DNA from: Lasiosphaeris hirsuta
Lineage: Eukaryota > Ascomycota > Sordariomycetes > Sordariales > Lasiosphaeriaceae
Direction of reading: 5' to 3'
Length of the DNA stretch: 64,000 bases
NCBI GenBank assembly: GCA_030549175.1
Contig: JAUKUA010000005.1
Coordinates: 248,001-312,000 of the forward strand
Shown: positions 21,505-32,700 of the stretch, one piece after another
How the letters are laid out: every line of letters begins with the position of its first letter
Numbering within the stretch: position 1 is the first letter of the stretch
Translations under genes and position numbers: made by a program
The notes under the pieces: generated by a model
What the model saw: the letters and a program-made list of their open reading frames with translations, nothing else
Told to the model about the DNA's origin: nothing
Database searches by the model: none

Positions 21505-22160
21505 CTACCGCGGTAGCACTGATGCGTCGGTAAGTTTTGCCTTAGTAATAGCTAAAGTTAAATCCTCTAAAGGTGGGGAGAAAACTCTCGTCCCTGTTCG
21601 TTTCGTGAGTTTCAAGCAATCTGAATCTAGGGATCCAACTAGCCAACACCCATCGAGGTGGATCCGCTTTCTGATGGCAGGCTCGTTTGAAAGGGCTGCG
21701 CTGTAGGGCGTCGAATCAATTCCTCCGAGTTGTCCCCTTTGATGAATCCTATTTGCAAATTTCGGACAGCAAGAACAACCAGAGAAAGACCCTTTGGCAA
21801 TTTCCAAATATCGAGCACCAGGTTTTGGTGTTGCATTTTTTGGGTTGGGATGGCGATCTTGGAAAGTTCTTTTGAGAGTCCCTTTGGCAAACCTCTTAAT
21901 GTCGTTGGAGGTCAAAACCTTGAATTTTGAACGTGGGCATTGGCTTAAATACTTCTGTAGGACCGCATCTGGACGGCTCGTGACACATACCTTCGAACAG
22001 GGTATATTTCGTAGATTGTCCAGAAAGGCCCGTTTGAGACTCTCCAAGGTTGAAGCAAAGGAGGTCGCTTGATTAGTGGCAATTCCGGTTTCGAAAATGT
22101 TCTTAGACGCTTTGCAGACCTCTCCAGCAAAGCTAACAACTCAAAAGACATCACAAGAAA
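21505..22160 (-). pseudogene. NACHT-type NTPase (fungal NLR-like) fragment
   Basis: Two minus-strand frames carry pieces resembling the part of NACHT domains downstream of Walker B: NIPCSKVCVTSRPDAVLQKY, LSQCPRSKFKVLTSNDIKRF, AKGTLKRTFQDRH, then in a second frame YLEIAKGSFS / SLVVLAVRNLQIGFIKGDN. The phrase 'CVTSRP', followed by an Leu-Thr-x-x-Asp-Ile segment, is typical of fungal NACHT/STAND proteins involved in incompatibility. The P-loop is not seen. Upstream (22160-22490) a further degenerate minus frame may be the same gene. Frames switch at about 21860 and 22050. Confidence 0.55.
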
Positions 22161-23058
22161 GCCCGAGGGCTTGCCAACGACTCAAGGCCCGACATTGTGG
22201 ACGTTGTTGATTTGGGTGAGGTCAAGTCGAAAGCGAGGTTGCAGATACGGGGAAGAGATTTTAAGAGTAGCTATGCATCGTTGCCTGATGCTTCCGGCTC
22301 TCAAATCGGCGTTCAGCTACTCGGCATGGAATTTCAAGTTCTCCAATACGGCATTTTGTATGAGCCCTCCTGTATTGAGGGACCAAGCCAAATAAGGTCC
22401 CGCGGGCTTTCCCAGACCTTTCCAAGGACGGGGGTTCGTCTTCCTCCAGGGAATCTAGTCGAGTGCTAATTATTCTACATCTCAACTAAAGCTGTTATCA
22501 CGACACAACAGGCTAATAACCATCCCTTCTCCACATTGCAGGCAGACGTCCCTGTACCTACATAATAGGTATTGATAAGCGAGATAAGCAGGGCAGTCAT
22601 GTATGGATTTACCATTGCTCCCTTGACGATGAAACACAATCTTGGTTATATCTCACAGATCCCCCGTTCGCGGCCCTGACGCCAAGATTTCATGCGCCAT
22701 GCTTTCTACCCGAAGCAGGTACTTGACTGGCGTAACATTGGTCTGACTGCATGTAACAGGCTTACCGAGAGGAGGGAGCAGTCTTCAGACAGTCTAATCC
22801 TTTCCCCACTGGGAATCTTCGGTCGAAAAACCTTCAATCAATGCATCGCGATCACAAACGAGCATCTCAAATCCAACTTCCCCGACCCGGTCAGACATTC
22901 CGCGCCGTAGCTGTCAGGACTTTGTGCCAAAACCGCAAAAAAATCATTGTAGGTTGAGACTTTGATAGACTGACTCACTTGGGTGCAAGTATACCAGTAC
23001 TAAAGACTCTAGGAATTGATTTCCCACCTGGATGTGATACCTGGGGTTCGAATCCAAA
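22161..23058. other. Intergenic / degenerate stretch, no confident gene
   Basis: The left third may be further NACHT-gene remains on the minus strand (22261-22485). The remainder is AT-rich, and only short frames such as 22692-22910 occur. A tRNA B-box-like word (GGTTCGAATCC, 23043-23053) lies just before the amidase start but without foldable tRNA context. Confidence 0.3.
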
Positions 23059-24887
23059 ATGGTCGCCTTTCACGCAATCACGAGCTTAGTCGCTCGTGCT
23101 GTGATTGCATGGAGCGCTTGCGCAACAGCACAGCCATTCCCAGATCTCATCGATGCATCAATCGACGACATCCGGCTGGGGCTTGAAAACAAGATATTTA
23201 CAAGTGTTGACCTCGTAACGGTATGTCCAGGTGCAAGAAGCCCACGCAAATGTCCTGAAAGCTGACAGCACTCCAGACCTACCTCGCCCGCATCGCAGAA
23301 GTCAATGCCGAACTGAAAGCAGTGACCGAAGTCAACCCCGACGCGCTCGACATCGCCAAAGCCCTCGACGCCGAACGCGCGCAGGGCACCGTCCGCGGGT
23401 ACGTCCCCTTCCCCTCCCCCCCCCCTTTCTCCTCCCCCCTCCCGCGCAACTAACCTCCACGACAGCCCGCTCCACGGCATCCCAATCCTGATCAAAAACA
23501 ACATTGCGACCCTCGACAAAATGAACAACACCGCCGGCTCGCTCGCACTACTCGGCGCGCGCGTGCCGCGCGACGCCTTTGTGGCGGCCCGGCTGCGCAC
23601 CGCGGGCGCCGTGCTCCTCGGCAAGGCCAACCTGTCGCAGTGGGCCAACTTCCGGTCGTCCAACTCGAGCAACGGGTGGTCGGCGCACGGCGGTCAGGTG
23701 CGCGCGGCGTACGCGCGCGACCAGGACCCGAGCGGGAGCTCGAGCGGGAGCGGCGTGGCGGCGGCGCTGGGGCTCGCGGCCGCGTGTCTGGGGACCGAGA
23801 CGGATGGGTCCATCCTCTCACCGTCGCATCGGAATAATGTTGTCGGGATTAAGCCGACTGTTGGGCTGACGAGTCGCGATTTGGTGATTCCGATTAGTGA
23901 GCATCAGGATACCGTCGGCCCTATTGCTCGGAGCGTGAGGGATGCGGCGTATGTGCTGCAGGCGATTGCTGGGCCGGATGTGAATGACAACTACACGGCG
24001 GCGATTCCAAGTGGGATTCCGGTCCTGCCCGATTATGTCGCGGCGTGTGACAAGGGAGCGCTGAGGGGCGCCAGGCTTGGGGTGCCGGGGAATGTGATTG
24101 AGCTGTTTCTGGACTTTGATGCGGGATACCAGACCGAGGTCGATGCGTTCCTCTCGGCCGTCACCCTCATCGGCGGCGCCGGGGCGACAGTGGTGCAGAA
24201 TGCCAACTTTACCAACCTGACCGAGTGGGCCAACTCGACGGCCGAAGGTGCCGTGCTGCGCGCCGACTTCATCACCAACCTCGCATCCTACCTCGCCAAG
24301 CTCACGTCCAACCCCAACAACATCACCAGCCTCGCCGACGTCCTAGCCTTCACCCAGAAGGTAGCCCCCAAGCTCGAGGAGTTCCCCAACCGCGACACAG
24401 CCACCTGGGACCAGGCGCTCGACCCGCAGACGGGATTCAACAACACCGACCCGCGGTTCTTCCCGCAGCTGCTCGAGAACCGCTTCCTCGGGGGCGAGGG
24501 CGGGCTCTTTGGTGCCTTGGATCGGTACCAGCTCGATGCCATACTCCTGCCCACGTCCCTTGCGTCGGGGTTCGCGGCTATTGTCGGCGCGCCGGCCGTC
24601 ACGGTTCCGCTGGGGTTCTACCCGGTGGGTGCGCCCGTGGTCAGGAATGCGCGTGGGGATCTTGTCGACACCGGGCCGAATGTTCCGTGAGTACCCTAGT
24701 TGCGCTCCCTGACATTGTGTGGAGTGTTCTAACGGAATGGCGGCGATGTAGCTTTGGGTTATCGTTTCTCGGTCGGAGCTTCTCCGAAGCGAAGCTGATC
24801 GGGTTTGCGTATGCGTTTGAGCAGGCTACCGGGACGAGGGCAAAGTTGCGGCCGTATCTCGTCCCGAAGACGGAGGTGCGAAGTTAG
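23059..24887 (+). CDS. Secreted amidase-signature family hydrolase
   Basis: Amidase (AS family) with a Ser-cisSer-Lys triad, hydrolysing an amide; substrate unknown. Four exons, 23059-23220, 23277-23398, 23466-24686, 24752-24887 (1641 nt, 546 aa). The introns are 56, 67 and 65 nt with standard GT/AG ends. Residues 1-24 look like a signal peptide (ending ...SACATAQPFP), so the enzyme is probably secreted or vacuolar. The catalytic Lys is K105 in HGIPILIKNN. The Gly/Ser signature DPSGSSSGSGVAAALGLAAA starts at residue 182, and the nucleophile Ser lies in GTETDGSILSPSHRNNVVGI, followed by KPTVGLTSR. This resembles extracellular fungal amidases with an N-terminal leader. Start at 23059 is the first ATG of the leader. 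Confidence 0.9.
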
Positions 24888-25332
24888 GGGTTATGTTTGT
24901 GTTGTATGCTACGAAATGCGGGATCCGACCTTGTGTGTCCTGGTGCCAAGTTGGGAATAGTTGTAGCAGTACGGGCGCTGGTCGGCCACTGCCTCTGCGA
25001 CAATGCATAATGTTATGATATAAGTGATAGATAGCAAGTTAGGTTACGGTTGTCGGGCGTAAAGAGGGTAGATCATAAACTGAACAACAGTCGTCAATCA
25101 TCCTTCTTCCAGGTTCAAGGATCTCATGCAAAGTTCCTTTGTGCGTCGCCCAATTTGGCAGGTCGCTTGGGGACTTGTTCGATCAGCTGCCATACTCTCG
25201 GGCCGCTGGCCCCAAATTCCTCAGGCTGTGTCATTAATAAAGCTGGGCCGTCCCCGCCGCCAAGCCAAATCTCCTCGATACCTCTCTTCTTTCCTTTACG
25301 ACTATTTCCATCGCCTAGGAAAAAAAGCTGAA
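24888..25332. other. Intergenic region, no gene seen
   Basis: 3' flank of the amidase and promoter side of the CENP-V-domain gene. A pyrimidine-rich leader precedes the ATG at 25333. No further gene or repeat seen. Confidence 0.4.
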
Positions 25333-26349
25333 ATGGATGCAACTTCGACATCAGTGTATCATGGAAATTGCCACTGCGGCCGTTACCGATTCGAAGTGTC
25401 CGTTCCCGGTCCTCTAGAGACAATCGTCTGCACCTGTAGTCTGTGCGAAAAAAAGGGGTACCTCTGGTTGGACCTCTCAAACAGTCCTTTCAAAGTTGTG
25501 AGAGACGATGGAGATTTGACCGAATACCAGTCAGCTGTATTGAACGACCAGGTATGGCACCGACAATCTCTACTCCAAAGTTGAACAGGGATACTGAAAG
25601 CGGCTTATAGTTTTGCAAATACTGCGGTACGGGGGTTCTGGGTGAACACACGTCGGGGCCACTGTCCGGTCATGTACTCGTGAATCTTAGGGCAGTGCAA
25701 GGCCTTAACCCGTTTCATCTTGAGTAGGTACTGGCGACCATCAATATGGAGAATGAGCAAAGGGCTAACTTTGCAACAGGCAGTCGGCAAAGGTTGTGAG
25801 ACTGGAAGGCGAAAGGAAAATTAATCCACTTCCCCCAACACCGAGCGACCCCCCGGCCCAGCATGTTGGTTCTTGCCACTGTGGAAATGTCTGGGCAGAA
25901 CTGTTGGTTTCCATCAAGGACCAGGTTGTGAAAGAAGACAACTGCAGCTCGTGCACTAGGGTAAATCTCTTTTATTCCGAGTCCACTCGGGATTCACAAG
26001 AGTTAACAAAGTCACGTAGCAGAATGGATACATCGGAGTCTACCCCAACAAAGACCAGGTCCGGATCCACGGCGGGGAGCGCACGTTCGAATACAAGTAT
26101 GGAAAGAAGTTTTCTGGGACACTGCACTGCAATATATGCGGTGTTACCGTGTTTAACAACGTGTATGGCCCGCCGCTGAGCGTCTTCGACGCGGTTCCCC
26201 CCGAGCGGAAGGAACGTGTCATGGCGGTATACTGGAAAAACGTGATGCTGCAGCCGCTGAATGTCAGGGCATTGGACGGCATCGATCGAGGCACACTTTG
26301 GATTGAGAGGAGTGATGAGGGGACGGAAGGGTACGTGCTTGACCCGTAA
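25333..26349 (+). CDS. Protein with two CENP-V/GFA zinc domains
   Basis: Four exons, 25333-25551, 25611-25723, 25780-25960, 26023-26349 (840 nt, 279 aa). Two copies of the beta-tent CENP-V/GFA fold lie in tandem. Copy 1: GNCHCGRYRFEV, CTCSLCEKKGYLW, FCKYCGTGVLG. Copy 2: GSCHCGNVWAEL, DNCSSCTRNGYIGVYP, HCNICGVTVFNN. Both retain the full Cys sets for two zinc ions. The family is named after glutathione-dependent formaldehyde-activating enzyme, but most fungal members have no proven substrate. The family's glutathione-binding role is therefore only a possibility here. No targeting signal seen. Start ATG 25333 lies eight codons before the first zinc motif region. Confidence 0.87.
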
Positions 26350-27044
26350 TCAGACGGTGCCAATAAGTTGCGATCGGGTTTGGGCTGGATTTGTGAAACC
26401 ACAAGTTTGCTCGCAGCGGGTGGCGATTGTTATTGTTAGGTAGCAACTGCTGGGACTACACAGTGCATGAAATCGGAAAGAAACAACTTTCAAAGGTCAA
26501 AAGGTCAAGCTTGTTGGAGCCAAGTGTGGTGGGACGTAGGGTGCCATTCGCAATGTGTTGCTACTGGTGGTTGGGGTTTTTTTTTAGCCAAGAACCGCCC
26601 GCCAGTCGTCAAAACAAGGCGCATCTTGATAAGAAAAAGGTCGGTACCTGCCAGTAGGCCTCATCCAATTGTTGGAGGGTAATCGGTCAGAATGGCTTTG
26701 TCCTGCAGGTGAGTGGGTGTTTGGCAAGCAACGCGACAATTTGCTTTGTTTTCTGCATTTGGTGGAGCTCGAGAAGATATCCAGCTCATGCCTTCCTTGA
26801 TGCCGAATCGCGGAGGACCGGCGTTTCCCCCACGATCGGCATGGTAGCAGCGGCAGCCACGGCGATGAGGAGAGGAAGCTTATCATAAAGACAGGAACCT
26901 CATTCTCAAGGCACCTCTTTCCTTCCTAGGAACTTGCCAGATTCTGAAAGTTAAAACCCCCCCTCCCCTCCCCCCTCCCCAGACGGGGCATCCCAATCCC
27001 ACCCACCTTCTTCCCCAACGCAACCCTCCACCCTCACCTCAAAG
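26350..27044. other. Intergenic region, no gene seen
   Basis: Contains a T run (26578-26584) and a C-rich pyrimidine stretch at about 26957-26985 just upstream of the exonuclease gene. Only short frames without domains. Confidence 0.4.
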
Positions 27045-28286
27045 ATGGCCGCGATGCTGCCAACAACCCATCCAATGGCCCCGATCATAGCATCACCAGA
27101 TGCCTTTGCGCAGTCGACAGAGTATGCCGAGGTCTTGAACCGCTTAACTCACACCATCCCGGAATTGCGACAGGCAGGATATGTGGTCCAGAGTTTGTCG
27201 TATCTCGACTTGGAGCGTAAGAAGAGATGCGACAATTGTAACACCCGCTGTACGCGCGACACTACCCAGCCGCTGAGCAAGGCTAATTCCATCCCATCTC
27301 CAGGCACCAAGTACTCGGACAGGCAGCTTCAACCTCAACCGCGCAAAGATTCGGAAAAGGAAAAGACTCCAGCAGAAGAAACACTTCGCTGCAAGTTCCA
27401 CCCAGGAAAATACGTCAAAAAGGTCGGTCAATCCATCTCTTCTACCACTGGCATGGCATGACAAAGCCATGATATGATAGCCTGTTAACACAACCTGCAC
27501 CATCTACAGAAATGGACCTGCTGCGGCAATCCTGGTTCGGCCAAGCCCTGCGGCGGAGCGACGGAACACAAGGCGCGAATCTACGGCCCCAGAGAGCTCG
27601 AGGGCCGATGGCAGTTCCACCAGACACCCGGCTTGAGCACGCAGCCTGAGCGCTGCGCTGCCGTCGCTATCGACTGCGAGATGGGAACAGCCTTTGACGG
27701 TGAAAGCGAGCTGATACGTCTAAGCATGGTTGACTACTTCTCGGGCGCCATCCTCATCGACAAGCTCGTCTTCCCCAGCGTGAAGATACAACACTACAAC
27801 ACCAGATGGTCGGGGGTGACGGCTCTGCAGATGGATAAGGCCTATCGCAGAGGTCAGTGCATCATGGGCATGGGGGCCGCGAGGAGGGAAGTCCTTGAGT
27901 TTGTCGGGCCTGGTACCATTGTGGTGGGACACGGTGCCCAGAACGACTTCTCGTCACTCAGGTGGATTCACCACCGTGTTATAGACTCGTACCTCATAGA
28001 GAATGCGATCGCCAAGAAAGAAGCCCAGGCTGAGGCGGACGAGTTGGCTGCGAAGTTGGCCACAGCAACCGGACCTGAATCCAGCACATCGGCGGAGAGC
28101 ATAAAGGCGCCACCGGCTCAGCAAAAGGCCGGAATGTCTCTGAAGGCTCTTATAAAGCGCAGATGTGGCAGGGATATCCAGACCAAGGGTAAGAATGGAC
28201 ACGACAGCCTTGAGGATGCGGTCGCAGCGAGGGATTTGGTGCACTTCCATGTCATGGCTCTCCTGGAAGATGCCGTGACGATGTAG
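27045..28286 (+). CDS. DEDDh 3'-5' RNA exonuclease (REX/ISG20-like)
   Basis: Two exons, 27045-27422 and 27510-28286 (1155 nt, 384 aa). The N-terminal part carries Cys/His pairs that look zinc-binding (CDNCNTRC, CKFHPGKY, then across the intron TCCGNPGSAKPC and H), as in fungal REX-type exonucleases. The nuclease domain starts at about residue 177. Its active-site set is complete: AIDCEMG (D181, E183), VGHGAQNDF (D272), and NGHDSLEDAVAARD (H357, with the last Asp five residues on). Proteins of this group trim rRNA, snRNA or other structured RNA 3' ends, usually in the nucleus or nucleolus; which RNA is not predictable here. A low-complexity Ala/Ser/Pro insert (about 300-330) interrupts the nuclease domain. 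Confidence 0.87.
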
Positions 28287-29021
28287 GCGGATATCACGGG
28301 GTGCGTGTTAATCTACTTTTGAGCAGCAAAGCTCCCGCGCTATTGCTCCGTGCAGTCAGTCACTATGTCAGCACAAACAGCGGAGATTTCAGGTCCGAGG
28401 CATGCGTTCCGACTTCAGGTAGTTGTGGTACAGAAACTAGGAAGCAATCATATGATGCCTCTGGAGCAATCAGGCTCCATGCACTTGATGCAGGCCGAAC
28501 GAGGAAAATTTGCTCATAATGTCACATGTAGGGAGCCAGTCTTCCTGCCTGGCATATGTCGATCAGCCGAAACGTGAAGTGATGGGGCGCGTAAAAGTGC
28601 CTCCTGAAAGCCTTGCACGGCTTCACGTCGATGTGGAAATGCACATGCTTTCAGCTCAGAGCAGGTCATCGCCAACCACAACGCGTATCTTGGGGCAAAC
28701 AGTAGGCCTCAATACATCTCGGGATACACGAATGCCTCAGAGGCCCGCTGTTTGCCTCAGTGGCAGACTGCTATTGGCAAAAAAAAAAAAAACAGCAACA
28801 GTGAGCCAGGCAGGCAATTTTAACAATCAGAGTCTTACATGATATGATACCTGGCCAAAGTCCAGTCACAAAGAGCCAAGACCTATTTAAGGGGCGGGGA
28901 AGGTCCAGTGCAGTAGCGACTGAACCTGCCATCCTCACCTCCGACGTGAACCTGGCACTTCCTGTCTGAGATTCTTTGCAAAACCTCGATCCCCCCCCCA
29001 ACGGAAACTCAACCCCCCATC
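28287..29021. other. Intergenic region, no gene seen
   Basis: Holds an A12 run (about 28780-28792) and a TATTTAA-type sequence at about 28884-28890, some 130 bp before the next start codon and a candidate core-promoter element. Nothing else recognised. Confidence 0.4.
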
Positions 29022-31073
29022 ATGTCAACCCCCAGCAAGAAAACCGTCATCGGCATCTACGGGATTCCCGGCTCAGGAAAGTCCTTTTTGATGCAGCAGC
29101 TGGAGCAAAAACTCGAAAGCAGTGCACGCTTCGTCTTCTACGAGGGCTCTGCCGTCATCGCCTCCATTGTTCCAGGTGGTCTTGCTGCTTTCCAAGCTCT
29201 TGGAGAGCAGGAAAAGACGCACTGGCGCGAGCTCGCCATCGACAAGATTGCGACTGAGTGCGGGCCCGGTCAAGCTGCCGTCGTTGCCGGGCACTTTATA
29301 TTCTGGTCTGAGAATGGGGAAGAGGGCACTCGGGTGTGCACGCAGAGTGACTTGAAGGCTTTTACGCACATCATATACCTCAACGTCAAGCCCGAGTTGG
29401 TGTTGGAGCGCCGGAAAACTGACAGCACGAGAAATCGTCCTGAGGTGTCGCTCGAGCATATTCGGCGATGGCAGAAGACCGAGATGGCTGAGTTGAGGGA
29501 GCTTTGCTGGCATAACAACATTCTCTTCACCTCGACTTCCTTACCCCCTACTCAGCTCCAACAGAGGGTCGAATCGCTACTGGCCAGCTTTCTTGACGAT
29601 ACTCAGGAGCGAAACCTCTCTGCTGCCGAAGAAAAGCTTGACGGATTCATGAACTCGCACAAGGAACTGGAGACTGCCCTCGTGTTCGACGGAGACAGGA
29701 GCCTCTCCGCTCTAGATACCGGCGCCGTATTCTGGGGTCATGTGTGGCAGACAACGGCCCCAGACACGCATGGGAAGATTGACATTCCGGACCCGCTGAA
29801 GGCTGTGTTCAGCAGTCCTCTTGGGTACTCTTACAATGCTTTCCGTCAGTCGATGTTGCTCTACGAGGAAGCAGCCGAGCTGGATTCGGAAGCTTTCCAC
29901 CTCATTTATCAAGTCATTGCCCACGCAGCTTACCAGGCAGTCCATCCCGAGCTTTTGGGTCTCCTGAAGCTCGCGGGAACCTGCAAGCACCGTGTCACGG
30001 TTTTCGTCGTCACTTGCGGGCTGCAAAAGATTTGGAACCTTGTGATGCAGAAGTGCGGACTGGAGAGGTCGGTCAAGGTGATCGGTTCAGAGGATAGTCC
30101 CAGCGGCCTGATCGTCACGGCCGAAGTCAAAGCAGCCCTCGTTTCACGGCTGCGTGAAAAGTACGGCCTGTACGTCTGGGCCTTTGGGGACAGCCCCCTC
30201 GACTTGCCGATGATGAAAGCAGCCTGCCAAGCCATGGTGATGGTGGGCGACGAGAAGCTGCGGAGCAAGACCATGGACCAGGCCCTAGCAGCCACCATCG
30301 AGCGTGGCGAGCTCCCCTCGGTAGCCCAACTCCTCCTCCCCCCTTCCAGCCCCCCACGCCTAGACACAACAAAACTCCCAGCCATCGACATCACCCACCG
30401 CGACACCATCGCCACCATCCTCCGCCGCCCGCGCGAGCTGATCGAGCGTAACACGCACCACGCCACGTCCCGGAGCGCAGCCAAGCTGCTAATGACACCG
30501 ACCCGCGACGCTACCGTCGCCGGCCCGGCCCTCCGCGAAGCGCACCGCCGCGTCGGCTGGTACCTCGCGACGGAGATGGTGGCCGACGTGATCAGCATCG
30601 AGGAGTACGCAATCCCGCACGTGCAGGGGTACCAGACGACGGGGCACCGGCTGCGCGGCGAGCCGCAGACGTTGATTATTGCGCTCATGCGCGGCGGGGA
30701 GCCGCTCGCGCTGGGCGTGAATGATGCGTTTCCGACAGCCATGTTCTTGCATGCCAAGGAGGCGGGCGAGCTCCGGGCCGGGCATCTTGCCGGGAGAGAG
30801 ACGGTGGTTTTGGTGGATTCGGTCGTGAATAGTGGCAAGTCGGTTGTGGAGTTTGTGCAGCGCGTGCGGGCGCTTGGGTCGGGTGTGAGGGTTGTTGTTG
30901 TTGCTGGCGTCGTGCAGGCTGGGGCGATCTCGCCGGGGAGTGTTCTTGGTCGGCTTCTTGTGGATGATGGGAATTTGGGCCTGGTGGCGCTTCGGTTGTC
31001 GGACAATAAGTTCACGGGGAGGGGGGGCACTGATACGGGCAATCGGCTGTTCAATACTACCCATCTTGATTGA
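29022..31073 (+). CDS. P-loop kinase / HAD phosphatase / phosphoribosyltransferase fusion protein
   Basis: Intronless, 683 aa. Three enzyme domains follow each other. (1) Residues 8-200: P-loop NTPase of adenylate/nucleoside-kinase type, Walker A GIPGSGKS at 14-21. (2) Residues ~217-440: HAD hydrolase, motif I VFDGDRSL with both acidic residues (D223, D225), motif II VFVVTCG, motif IV WAFGDSPLDLPMM. (3) Residues ~455-683: phosphoribosyltransferase resembling uracil phosphoribosyltransferase, with LIIALMRGGEPLALGV and the PRPP loop VVLVDSVVNSGKS (D599). A role in pyrimidine or ribonucleotide salvage is a reasonable inference, as kinase, nucleotidase-like and PRTase steps act on the same metabolites. 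The actual substrates are unknown. All three active-site signatures look intact. Confidence 0.87.
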   Translation: MSTPSKKTVIGIYGIPGSGKSFLMQQLEQKLESSARFVFYEGSAVIASIVPGGLAAFQALGEQEKTHWRELAIDKIATECGPGQAAVVAGHFIFWSENGEEGTRVCTQSDLKAFTHIIYLNVKPELVLERRKTDSTRNRPEVSLEHIRRWQKTEMAELRELCWHNNILFTSTSLPPTQLQQRVESLLASFLDDTQERNLSAAEEKLDGFMNSHKELETALVFDGDRSLSALDTGAVFWGHVWQTTAPDTHGKIDIPDPLKAVFSSPLGYSYNAFRQSMLLYEEAAELDSEAFHLIYQVIAHAAYQAVHPELLGLLKLAGTCKHRVTVFVVTCGLQKIWNLVMQKCGLERSVKVIGSEDSPSGLIVTAEVKAALVSRLREKYGLYVWAFGDSPLDLPMMKAACQAMVMVGDEKLRSKTMDQALAATIERGELPSVAQLLLPPSSPPRLDTTKLPAIDITHRDTIATILRRPRELIERNTHHATSRSAAKLLMTPTRDATVAGPALREAHRRVGWYLATEMVADVISIEEYAIPHVQGYQTTGHRLRGEPQTLIIALMRGGEPLALGVNDAFPTAMFLHAKEAGELRAGHLAGRETVVLVDSVVNSGKSVVEFVQRVRALGSGVRVVVVAGVVQAGAISPGSVLGRLLVDDGNLGLVALRLSDNKFTGRGGTDTGNRLFNTTHLD

Positions 31074-31717
31074 TGAGTGTATGTGGATTGATTTTGTATA
31101 CCAGGGTGTGGAGGAGGCTAATAATAAGGGTATGATAACTGGCATGCAAGAAACATACTGAACAACCGCCTTGCTGTACTAACAAGACCACACTCAACAG
31201 AGTTCAGATATTCAATTTCATGGCTCGTTCAAGTCCTCTGCATTCTCGCGCGGCAAGATAACCTTAGCTTTTCTCACTAGCTACTCATTTTTGATTGCTT
31301 GGCTAATTACCCATTTCCTCAAATACAGGGTCGTGGGGAAGGTGATTGGAGAATTCTTGGGCTTGGTGATATAGGGGCAAAAGCCGGAGGTTGACATCGC
31401 TCTGAAGCGGGGTCGGCGGTGATCAGCCTTTCTGCCTAAACTACTGAGCCACCACAGCCATTGTTATATACAAGACCTGGACATCATTTAGGAACTTCGG
31501 CCAAATGTTGGATGTAACTTACCTTGGTTGATCAACTCATCCACTTCCTAGAGCCGTGCCCGGACATTTGTAGTAGCGGGAAGTCTCTCGGCACAGCCCG
31601 CAGCGGCATCATGCCACAGCGCTTGCAAGGCTTTTTAACATCCCTTTTCTACTTGGCACTTCCTCGGCCCCCACTTCATTCCTGGATAGACTTCTGTCTT
31701 CACTTGGGCGACCGACC
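31074..31717. other. Intergenic region, no gene seen
   Basis: 3' flank of the fusion gene and promoter side of the UstYa-like gene. Only short frames; no repeat or RNA gene recognised. Confidence 0.4.
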
Positions 31718-32700
31718 ATGTCGGATCCTCACCAAGAGTTCGCGGACGACGTTGAGTCCGTTTCGTTCCTACACCATGATGACAAAGAAGCGACACCGCG
31801 AGAGGAGCATCTTCATTCTAGCGCCGCTCGGTGGGGATTGTGGCCTCTGATATCCTACACGCTGCCGTACATGCTGTTGGCGCTTGCATCTTTTGGCCTT
31901 GGCAGATATCTACCTGCAAATGCAATCTCGGAAAAGCGCCTCCTAGCATCTCAATATATGTTCAGTAACGGTACGACTCCTATCAAGGCATCGCTATACT
32001 CTCTCCTAGTATAGGATCGTTGACCAAGCAAATGCTAAGCAAACGCAGTTTCGACGAAATTTGTCGTTTTCAAACCTGACGAAATTTACAACGACGATCC
32101 ATTTGGGCCAGATGGGCTGGAAAGTGCATGGAGTAGATTGACACCACGTACTTCGCATTCTAATTGACATGGTGGCAGCCAGCTAACCTGGTCACAGCTG
32201 GAAAAGGTCATGTCCGAGTTGATGATCCGGCAGCGTGGAAGCTCTCTGGGGGGTATCCCTTAAACGACAAGGCCCACCCTGCGGCGGAGGAGTACACGAT
32301 GTCTATATTTCACCAGCTTCACTGTTTGGTGAGTGCGAACCCCTTAGATTAACGCCATGGCGCAGATTTGCTAAAGTACATCATGGCCATCTAGGCAGCA
32401 ATGAAGTCCAAGATGTCCAGACTACAAAACTGGTACAAGGGAAAAAACGATAACGAATACCTTAACTTTGCCCTCGGCGAGGAGCATATCAGGGATGAGC
32501 ATATATATCACTGTTTTGATTACATCCGTCAGGCCATCATGTGTTGTGGCGATACAACGCTGGAGAAGGCGAGGACGGTGGAGGGCAAAATCGTGCGAGG
32601 GGTAGACGGCTGGGACGTTGAGCACCAATGTCGCGACTACGATGCAATCTATGCGTATGGTACTGCATACCGGACGAATAATCTTACCGGAATTGATTGA
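31718..32700 (+). CDS. UstYa-like (DUF3328) oxidase
   Basis: Four exons, 31718-31970, 32049-32147, 32198-32328, 32395-32700 (789 nt, 262 aa). Type II membrane topology: an acidic N-terminus, then a membrane helix at about 41-62. The family's two metal-binding motifs are present: HQLHC (residues 156-160) and HCFDYIRQ (from residue 200). UstYa-family enzymes oxidise or cyclise peptides and other natural-product scaffolds, notably in RiPP (dikaritin) and related clusters. Here the neighbours are a nucleotide-type fusion enzyme and a distant glyoxal oxidase. No precursor-peptide gene with tandem KR-flanked repeats, no UstYb partner and no P450 are visible, so the gene is probably not in a cluster within this window. 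Confidence 0.85.

Noticed and set aside
23043..23053. tRNA B-box-like word GGTTCGAATCC
   Set aside because: The flanking bases do not form a T-stem (several mismatches) and no A-box or acceptor stem fits; it is directly before the amidase start codon.
29930..31054. 374-codon open frame on the minus strand
   Set aside because: Antisense to the three-domain fusion gene, whose motifs are clear on the plus strand; no recognisable domain in the antisense frame.
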